DNA from: Pachyseris speciosa | Lineage: Eukaryota > Cnidaria > Anthozoa > Scleractinia > Pachyseridae | Assembly (NCBI GenBank): GCA_016490735.1 | Contig: JAEMWC010000130.1 | Coordinates: 288,501 to 352,500, forward strand | Length of the DNA: 64,000 bases | Reading direction: 5' to 3' | In this document: piece by piece, positions 57,286 to 64,000 of the stretch | Position numbering within the stretch: the first letter of the stretch is position 1 | Layout: each line of letters starts with the position of its first letter | The notes under the pieces: generated by a model | What the model was told of the DNA's origin: nothing | Databases searched by the model: none | What the model saw: only the letters and a program-made list of their open reading frames with translations | Made by a program: the position numbers and the translations under genes

Positions 57286-57352
57286 CCGACCCTCGGTGCC
57301 TTCCCGTTTCGATTTTTGCTTTGTTTCTTGTGTTTGCACGTTTATTGATCAT
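57278..57352 (-). pseudogene. Accessory 1, C-terminal remnant of the small basic family
   Basis: A 24-codon frame from the ATG at 57350-57352: MINKRANTRNKAKIETGR, then HRGSAF. It aligns with the last 24 codons of accessory 2. Its upstream part is missing, and host-like AT-rich DNA begins here. This marks the right edge of the recognisable virus-like block. Confidence 0.5.
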
Positions 57353-58194
57353 GTTTTGCTTGAATTTTGGCTCACCTGCCCGAACTGATAGCGATCGAAA
57401 GTGTAAAAATCACAGATTTTGTCAAGCGCGCTCTGACTGCAAAAATCTAGCTCACTGAATTCTATTTTGCTACAAGTTACAAGGTGTATTCAGTTAGTTC
57501 ACAGACAAAATATAGAAACTTACAAAAAAAATCTGCTTTTAACGGGACTGCCTCTTAATAAAGGTTTAAAATTGAAATTTGAAGTTAGAAATTAGTAGAC
57601 GAACACCAAAGTGTTCCCCAGCAACCTTCAGTGCCCTTGTGGGGTGTCAACTGCCTGATGGTGTTTCAAAACATTTTTTTAACATTCCAATCCCTTCTCT
57701 AACCTCCTTAAATTTTCAGTCCCAGCCAATTCACGTTAAGTCCCACCTTAACCCGCGATGTAAATCAGTTTGTGACGTCAAGTAAGGAATTGACCCATGT
57801 AGGTGCAAAGATTTATTTGACGAAAAAAGTATTTCTTTCTGTTCAACGTACAAGACCGTCCACACTTTTCACCTTGTGAGTGCCCGACCTTGCGTCCGTT
57901 TGTCCCATCATCACTTCCTCACCAGCGTGGTAGGGTCTCAAGGTTGAGAGACGTTTTTGTTACGAAATATGAAGTACGCATCACGTAGGCTCCTTACACG
58001 AAAACGGTAAAAAAAAAGTAAGGCTATTCCTCGCTGTATAATTTACCGTTTTGTAGTTTACAATTTTATAGCTGGTTACGAGAGCTATTACAGGAGGTCG
58101 TTACTAAAGTATTCCTTACATGAAGTAGTTGTCAAAACGTGACCCAGATATGAAGTAGATACTGAGAGGACAGTAAAAGTTCATGTGTTGTAAA
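57353..58194. other. Intergenic DNA, upstream of the rightward host gene
   Basis: AT-rich sequence without protein-like ORFs. It should contain the promoter of the gene starting at 58195. No TATA or initiator element stood out. No inverted terminal repeat matching the region near 29.6 kb was seen. Confidence 0.45.
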
Positions 58195-58310
58195 ATGGCG
58201 AGCTCGAGTTTCAGGCGAAGAAGTCGCTCGAGATCTCCTCAAGAAAGGCACGTAGTTCGTTCCGACCATCATAGGAGAAGGCAACGTGAAAAAGCAGAGG
58301 AAAATACTAG
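58195..58310 (+). CDS. Host gene exon 1, Arg/Ser-rich N-terminus
   Basis: The ATG at 58195 follows AAA (TAAAATGG). It encodes MASSSFRRRSRSRSPQERHV, VRSDHHRRRQREKAEENT, and ends in phase 2 at a consensus donor GTAAGT (58311). The RS and RRR clusters suggest a nuclear, RNA-processing-linked protein. Exon 2 at 63165 fits in phase. Candidates with such starts include SR-related and spliceosomal proteins, but no diagnostic domain is in the window, so I leave it unnamed. Confidence 0.75.
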
Positions 58311-58711
58311 GTAAGTCATACATGCGCATTTAGCTCAACTTCGTAATAAGTCTTACATATAAGCTTAAGTATTTTAAAGCTTTTAATTTAGTTTAGTTTA
58401 GTTATGAAAGGAGGTGAAGATTCATCTTTGTATTTTAGCTGAATCTAAGATCACCCTGTTGTAAGAGGAAAATCTGAAAATAAGATGGCGCCTGATAACT
58501 CAAAACAGAGATTGATTGATTTCTTTACAAGGCTCCATACATTTAAAGATCTGACAGCATCTAGACCTTCAATTCAAGTAAAGATGCAGTTACAGCAGAG
58601 AATTTACTTCATACTCAGTGTTCAATATTTTTTCACTGATGCAGAGCATCACTATGAATGATGACCAATACACTGCACACAGACTACAGTATCTTATTAT
58701 TTTTTCATTTC
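58311..58711. other. Intron 1, left part
   Basis: Non-coding, AT-rich. Nothing recognised. Confidence 0.4.
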
Positions 58712-59357
58712 ATGCACCTATCATCGGACATCTCCTAGGGGGGGACCCCGGGTAAGGGAGGGGATTTTGTACACAGCCCAGCCAAAGTGCTTAATTTCCC
58801 CCTCCTAGATGGGGACACAGAACAACAAAGTAAAGAAATTGCCCCTCCTGGAAGGGCAACAGACTGAAAAATGTCTGGCCGAGGTCTCCTTCAGCACATA
58901 TACCTTCCGAAGTTTGCATCGCCATGGCGTTGTTATTTTCGTCTCCTGAAAAGAAATTAATTTCCAAATGGAAAAATAAAAGTCCACTATTATTCAATAT
59001 TCCCCAATTGTAAGATCTAAAGGAGCATCAAGTGTGGGAACAACAGTCAACAAGGTGGAAATAAATTTTCGTAAAAATACCTGATGAGTCCGCCATTTCT
59101 GCCACAAGGAGATAGAAAAGCCTGCATTCTTGAGCACAGTGGGGTTTTGAACTTTGTTTAAAAGAACTTGAAATGACTTGTTTCTCTCGACAAAGTCCCC
59201 CGATTTTCCCCCGGTGCAAGACATTTGGAAACAAAACCTCCCTCATTTCTCCCACCTACAAGCGGAAAGGTTTGTTCAAATCTCCCTATAAGTCCCCATA
59301 AAAAGTGTAATTTGCCCGGGGTCCCCCCCCCCAGGGGATGGCCAATAATAGGTGCAT
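58712..59357. mobile_element. MITE with about 45-bp terminal inverted repeats
   Basis: The left end ATGCACCTATCATCGGACAT ... CTAGGGGGGGACCCCGGG pairs with the right end ... CCCGGGGTCCCCCCCCCC ... ATTATTGG ... TAGGTGCAT, in inverted orientation with a few mismatches. It is 646 bp long. The ORFs inside (58.8-59.4 kb) are overlapping on opposite strands and not protein-like. No clear target duplication was found. Sits in intron 1 of the RS-rich host gene. Confidence 0.7.
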
Positions 59358-59639
59358 TACATGTACAGTCCACATACCAAGCGAACATTACTCTAACATG
59401 CCAGCCTGGCAATTTGAGTGGCAACTGTTAACACTCGATATGAAAGCTTGCTCATGATCATCATTTGTAATAATATTACTATTAGTTCATACATCACACA
59501 GCCTGTTAATCTTGCCTTCAGCTTTAATGCAGAGCATACATCTTATCACAATAGGATAATGTTGTTTATTAAATCTAAATCTAAATGTTTTTTTTGGCAG
59601 TATCCACAAGGGAGATCATGCCAACTCTAAAATAATAAT

Positions 59640-60085
59640 AAAATAAAACCACACTAAAAAATACAAGATACATGTAATAATTAAAGCTAAAACTACTAGT
59701 AAAAGTTTACTAGTAAAAGCTAAACTACATGAGTTTGCTTTTAATAGTAGAGGAAGACTGACTGGTTCTTTGAGAGGTTTGTTCCATTCAGTTATTGGAA
59801 AGAAAAAATTAAAAATATCTTTATGTCCTTTCAGTACAATAGGTCTAAAATCATGACTTCCTCATGTTCTCCTTTCTCTGCAAATAGCATGCACCCCCAG
59901 TTCACATCTAGGAAACCATGGAACATCTCATATATAATGGACAGCCTTGCTTGTCTTCTCGTTTCTGCTAAGATGTCCCACTTAAGGTCTTGCAGCATTC
60001 CCATCCCGCTCGTTGTTTGATCATAATTTTCCATGACAAAGCGGGCCACATTCGTATATACTCACACTTCTGAAGTTGCAAGCTA
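59640..60085 (-). mobile_element. LINE C-terminal fragment (LINE-7)
   Basis: The minus strand encodes NVARFVMENYDQTTSGMGML, QDLKWDILAETRRQARLSII and YEMFHGFLDV, the R-x-A-x-x-Y...LQWD-L-RR-x-AR block of LINE RT C-terminal regions. After a break, FSFQ-LNGTNL and PLLKANSC pieces follow. A heavily decayed piece in intron 1. Confidence 0.6.
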
Positions 60086-60249
60086 ATTTAGGAAAACATG
60101 ATTCACTTAGGAGCCAATAATTAACACCCTACATGTAGTTACATGTAGCCAATACAAAAGGAGAGACATACCGGTACTATGGCAAACACCATTGCTAAGG
60201 CTACCTGCACTGTGTGTAGGATTGTAACACTTCCAGGTCTTAAGTGTAC

Positions 60250-60640
60250 AAGGTGCAACTGATAATAATAAATAATAATAATATATCACATTTATATTGC
60301 GCATTTTCTATGCAATATTCAAATGCGCATTACAACACTGGCCGGGGGACTTTGTCAGACTGCTTATAACGCAGTTTACAATTAATGAAGATGAGTTATG
60401 AGTGCCCCCGTAATGTAAATATCAAATTAAGACAGACACTAGGGGTGGTCACTGCCAGAGTTTTGTTGCGTCCCTAGTGGTTCTTTTACGTCCCACAGAA
60501 TCAGAGAATTATGAAGAGTTGTGAGACGGGGCCTACGGTTTATTGTCCTTATCCGAGAAGACTAGAAAGTGTAACCGTTTGTAGATGTCATTACAAAGGC
60601 AGCACTTTCTCCTCAATTATTTAAAGACCCTGAGTGTTGG
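60250..60640. repeat. SINE-like or short interspersed repeat
   Basis: Starts with AATAATAATA, then CACATTTATATTGCGCATTT and ATTCAAATGCGCATTACA, followed by a conserved-looking block (CGGGGCCTACGGTTTATTGT, CCTTATCCGAGAAGACTAGA). The ATTTATAT-GCGC...GCGC-TTACA theme is a common interspersed repeat of invertebrate genomes. Assigned from memory of the pattern, so modest confidence. Confidence 0.45.
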
Positions 60641-60944
60641 TCCGCCTGCTCTTCAAAGTCCTCTGTAGAGAGGTTGACTATAACTGTAGAGAGCAAACTC
60701 TTCTTGGGGGGTCACACATGATACCAGTCCACAGAAACTCAAACTTCAAAGATCATGTTTCAAGTTAGACTGCTAGCAGACCCTTTTTGGATACTAGGAA
60801 GCTTGCATGTACTGTATGCCCAATAGCACGACAAGACTAGCAAGAGCTTAAAGGAGAGACTAGAAGGGTGCAGGCCACAAAAAGGGACAGCAATCATAGC
60901 TGTGAACAATGCATTCAGCTGGAAAATTCATCACCCAATTAAAA

Positions 60945-61302
60945 AAGATACAGCAGTGAAATATGCTTCAAATGGTGACCGATTAATATTCAGCAAGATG
61001 TTTTGCACAATTCTCACTGCATTTGTTAAAACAATGCTAAACAACATTTTAGATCCTGTGATGACAGATATCTTCATAACAGACCATCTGAATATACAGT
61101 AGCTACAAGACCTGTTATGGCATAAGATACAGCAGTGAAATATGCTTCAAATGGTGACCGATTAATATTCAGCAAGATGTTTTGCACAATGCTCACTGCA
61201 TTTGTTAAAACAATGCTAAACAACATTTTAGATCCTGTGATGACAGATATCTTCATAACAGACCATCTGAATATACAGTAGCTACAAGACCTGTTATGGC
61301 AT
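60945..61302. repeat. Tandem duplication, two 179-bp units
   Basis: Unit 1 is 60945-61123 and unit 2 is 61124-61302. The two agree at all but one or two positions (one difference: ATTCTCACTG against ATGCTCACTG). Intronic, with no coding content. Confidence 0.9.
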
Positions 61303-61802
61303 CAAGCTTCTTGAGTTGTAAACAAAGGCAACAATCAGTCAGTTCCAAAGGGTAAATGTCTACAACATTACACACAGGAATCTGAAGGCAAGGGTATCTT
61401 TTCTTGGTCTCAAGGCTTCTACGGCTTTTTTTGTCATTTTTAAAGAACCAATCCACATATAATGTTGGGACCAAAGCTGTCATATTTCAAGATATCAAAT
61501 CGAGATATTGACTGGCATCTCATGTCAAACATGACATCAAGGAAATACTGTAGCACATGTCTTTCTTTAGAGGAAATGACCTTGTCTTGTTTAATTTTTT
61601 GTTCACCTTTTAATGACAAATTGAGTAACCATAAAATTATTGGATAAAGCACAAATATGCTGGTTCCTTGCATTTTCTTCGTTTTTGCTCAGGTTTGACA
61701 TGCGAGCAGACACAAGTGGACCAGCGCATCTTTCCTCCTCTGAATAAAATGAGACACAGAGAGATATTTTAGAGGAATGCACTCTTGAAAACCAGCAAAA
61801 CT
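61303..61802. other. Intronic DNA, possible remains of the THAP-like gene
   Basis: On the minus strand, short frames continue from the THAP fragment at 61803-61985, but there is no domain I can name. Codon-like stretches such as DVMFDMRCQSISRFDILK could be a mobile-element tail. Confidence 0.35.
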
Positions 61803-61985
61803 TCACAAATACATAGTGAATGAAAAACACGAAAAAAACAAAGAATGTGTTGACACACTGCTGAGTGCTTTTCTCTTGCGTTTCTTTGGGTCAAAAACCC
61901 ATTCAAAAGGTATTGGGTGCAGTGATATACCCTTAACCTTGTTTGGCCTGTTGCTGCAACCGAAAACAATGCATTTATCTGGCAT
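61803..61985 (-). pseudogene. THAP zinc-finger N-terminal fragment
   Basis: Starts MPDKCIVFGCSNRPNKVKGI, then SLHPIPFEWVFDPKKRKRK. This is the start of a THAP DNA-binding domain (M-x-x-x-C-x4-GC-x-NR, then HxxPF and D-x-x-RKRK). In another frame just downstream, REKHSAVCQHIL resembles the later C-x2-H zinc ligands, so a frameshift splits the domain. THAP domains are found in P-element-type transposases and in host regulators. The origin here is undecided. Confidence 0.55.
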
Positions 61986-62049
61986 TCTGAAGCAATAACA
62001 TTTCCAAACAAGAAAGCAATCAGTAATTACACATTTCCAAACCCTTTTC

Positions 62050-62915
62050 AATGATTCTGTGGCTCGGTTGTGTTTTCAAAAAGGGCTATTTCCTCTGTCT
62101 TTAAAAATCATAAAAAATCGCAGTTTTAACCCAAAGCAAATTTTTTTGTGTATGTTTCTTAGGTATATGCAAATATTCGTTTAAGCCCAAAACATTTTGT
62201 GGGGTTAAAGGCACTTTAAGTTTTAAAATAATTTCTGATTGGAAATAATCACTTATCAAGCTGTCAATTTTGGACAGACTCACAAGACTACTGAGGCTAA
62301 TTTCAGTTGCCCACTGGGCCACCAATGACCAAACTTGCCCAAGAGCAAAATTTACTTGCCCCAGGCAATCGGACCTGGGTTTTTTCCTGCCCTGAACACA
62401 GTGCCAAAGCTGTGTATCAGATTTCCAAAAGTTGTGCCTAAACTGTGCCAAGACTGTGCCTCAGAATATTTTGCTCATACTAATGTTGTTTCTTTCAATC
62501 CCTCCATTGTTGTTCCATTGTTGTAATTGTTGGAACTCCATGAATAGCTATCTTAAAACCCTTGAGTCAGTATCTGTCTTTAAGTTCAACCTGAAGCATA
62601 AACTCATCAAGGATTTTATTGATTCTTAACTATTTTATCATCTCGATTAAATTTTAGTGTAAATATTTTTCTAAGCGTCCTCTAGGTCAGTTTTTACAGT
62701 AGTTAATTATTATCTTTTATTGTGGTATGTAATTAGGTTTAATTATTGTCTTTGAAAAGCCTCTGAGGAATAAAGGATGTATCTAAAGGATGTTGATAGA
62801 AGACACAAAGTGGGATTATTAATTTTATTGATTAAAGTGTTTCCTGTGAAAGGATGTATATTGAAATTTAGCCTTAAAATCCAACTTTCTTCAAATCTGC
62901 TCAACTTTGCCATAC
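62050..62915. other. Intronic DNA, no gene recognised
   Basis: At about 62529-62630 (+) a frame reads NSYLKTLESVSVFKFNLKHK, LIKDFID and then a stop, resembling a LINE RT C-terminus (W-x-LP...S...FK-x-x-LK). A 3' end follows to about 62830. This is a faint LINE remnant. Confidence 0.4.
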
Positions 62916-63043
62916 AAACTGGTTATTTTTTCTGCACTTATTTTGTGATTTGAAGGCCTGGCTTCAGCTATTTAGTTAATTAAACTGGTTATTTTTTCTG
63001 TACTTATTTTGTGATTTGAAGGCCTTGCTTCAGCTATTTAGTT
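62916..63043. repeat. Tandem duplication, two 66-bp units
   Basis: 62916-62981 and 62982-63043 share AAACTGGTTATTTTTTCTG ... GATTTGAAGGCC ... CTTCAGCTATTTAGTT with two substitutions. Intronic. Confidence 0.85.
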
Positions 63044-63164
63044 TCCAATCAAAGAGAGACTGAAATAGAATGCCATCTTCTCAACCAGTCACTATTTAAA
63101 AATTATATTGTGATCTCTATATTTTACCACTAAAAATTACTAAGCCAAAATTGTCTTTATACAG

Positions 63165-63261
63165 AAAGTCGAAGCCTGCATCAAGAACTGAGGTAATAAG
63201 AGATGAGAGAGATGATCATCATCATGGAAGAAGGCACCAAAGGCCTTTGAGAAGAGAAGAA
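63165..63261 (+). CDS. Host gene exon 2, Arg/His/Asp-rich
   Basis: Acceptor TTATACAG (ends 63164), donor GTAAGA (63262). The first base completes the Arg codon begun in exon 1. 32 codons follow: KSKPASRTEVIRDERDDHHH, GRRHQRPLRREE, leaving phase 0. The same Arg-rich character as exon 1 supports one gene. The next exon is not visible before 64000. Confidence 0.7.
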
Positions 63262-64000
63262 GTAAGAAATTTTATCTCAGTCTTTAATTCAACATTTTAT
63301 AGTCTGCTCACTGTGGAATAGTAAACTTGGACAAAACACATGACATAAATTTATTAACTTTTCTTTGCATTTATGGCAGCTCTTGTGTGCAACAGTCAAT
63401 ATTCAGTTTATCAATTGGCCATGCTCTAAACGAGTGAGGGCCTGGGAATGAGTTTTAAAATTTATTGATTGGAAAAAAAGTCTTGACACTGCATGAAAGA
63501 GCATCTCAAAATGGTTACCTTGCCAGCTTTGACGCTGTTCAGTTGAATTGCAGCTGAAACAAAAGCTTTTGAAAATTGTGAAAATTAGAGACTTTGTATG
63601 GTTTGGAGGGACACACTTTCCAAAATAGAGACATTTGTATGGGATTTTTTAAAGAGTTAAATGCATGTCAACTGGCGATTTTTCGACCAAACATAGTCAA
63701 ACTTGCTGAAAGTACTTATTTTGAGATACCCTTTCATCAGGCAGTGTTTGTACTACGATCGCAAAGCATCTTGGTAGACATTGCCGATTCGGTTCATTTT
63801 ATCGCTTGTAAATCTTCCGTGAAATTATTCGTCGCGGGCGAATCACAAGAGTCCACAGTATAGAATTCATATTTGTTACAATTATGAATCTTAAGACAAG
63901 ATCTTTGTAGTCTACGAAGAATCGATTGTCAAGGTCGAAGTCTGGAAAATGACTAGTTTTCGCTGATGGCGCACAAAGGTTTGTAAAATAAACAATCTAC
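63262..64000. other. Intron 2, no exon recognised
   Basis: An 89-codon ORF at 63594-63863 is not protein-like and lacks splice-compatible ends that I can defend. Confidence 0.4.

Larger units (their letters stand above)
29600..57352. mobile_element. Two head-to-tail Polinton/Maverick (adintovirus-like) units, degenerate
   Basis: The hallmark set of a Polinton is present twice: protein-primed polymerase B (C-terminus), retroviral-type integrase, A32/FtsK-like packaging ATPase, adenain-like protease, double-jelly-roll major capsid protein and single-jelly-roll penton. Gene order is the same in both units (A about 29.6-40.56 kb; B about 40.56-57.35 kb). The block is visibly GC-richer than the flanking host DNA. 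No long terminal inverted repeats were recognised at either edge or at the inter-unit junction near 40.56 kb. LINE insertions inside it prove old genomic residence. Confidence 0.85.

Noticed and set aside
29600..57352. Bacterial, phage or algal-virus contamination
   Set aside because: Two LINEs with target duplications are inserted in viral genes, PLE and MITE remnants abut the left edge, and host exons lie on both sides.
59028..59255. ORFs at 59.0-59.4 kb
   Set aside because: They fall inside the MITE with inverted ends and overlap on both strands.

Overview
The window looks like nuclear DNA of a cnidarian, probably an anthozoan such as a coral. It carries multi-exon animal genes with long AT-rich introns, Penelope-like elements (PLEs) with GIY-YIG endonucleases, BEL/Pao and CR1/L2-like retrotransposons, and a GC-richer block of Polinton/Maverick (adintovirus-like) genes. 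The taxon is inferred from gene and repeat content; no rRNA or mitochondrial marker is present.

Host genes. Seven minus-strand exons between 25674 and 2030 join with consistent splice phases into the N-terminal 295 codons of a polybromo-1 (PBRM1) orthologue: a basic N-terminus, complete bromodomain 1, an acidic linker and the start of bromodomain 2. The rest lies beyond the left edge. A second host gene runs rightward: exon 1 at 58195-58310 and exon 2 at 63165-63261 encode an Arg/Ser/His-rich N-terminus that I cannot name. The two genes are divergent, and the virus-like block sits between them.

Repeats in the PBRM1 introns (2-25 kb). These are three large CR1/L2-like LINE fragments plus one LINE tail, a 196-bp near-perfect inverted repeat, and a PLE (RT near 9.7-11.85 kb, GIY-YIG near 19.1-19.5 kb) split by a young BEL/Pao element (11857-19085; 684-bp LTRs that differ at one noticed position; 5-bp TSD GAGTA). 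The BEL element has a 1778-codon open gag-pol whose integrase stops early.

Virus-like block (about 29.6-57.4 kb). Two related Polinton-like units lie head to tail. Their shared order is: protein-primed DNA polymerase B C-terminus (+), converging on a retroviral-type integrase (-); zinc-ribbon gene (+); helical membrane-type protein (-); tail-fibre-like repeat protein (-); an unknown beta-rich protein (-); packaging ATPase (-); then, divergently (+), an acidic/proline-rich protein, the minor capsid (penton) protein, a small cationic protein, the double-jelly-roll major capsid protein, a cationic glycine-rich protein, an adenain-type cysteine protease and a zinc-ribbon/helix protein. Unit B is followed by a minus-strand run of about eight small accessory genes (54.8-57.35 kb). 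Unit A keeps only a scrap of that run before it joins a polymerase fragment near 40.56 kb. Almost every gene carries frameshifts or stops, so these are fossils. One LINE sits in the polymerase gene of unit A and another in the cationic-protein gene of unit B, both with short target duplications. This shows the block is integrated animal DNA, not contamination.

Points of most interest: the phage-fibre-like repeats in an animal Polinton; the convergent polB/integrase junction seen twice without obvious terminal inverted repeats; lesions shared by both units; a TTAGAGAGAGAGG element that overlaps the stop codon of one accessory gene and lies just upstream of the ATG of the next; TATA-like boxes hard against structural-gene starts; and a duplicated double zinc-ribbon gene.
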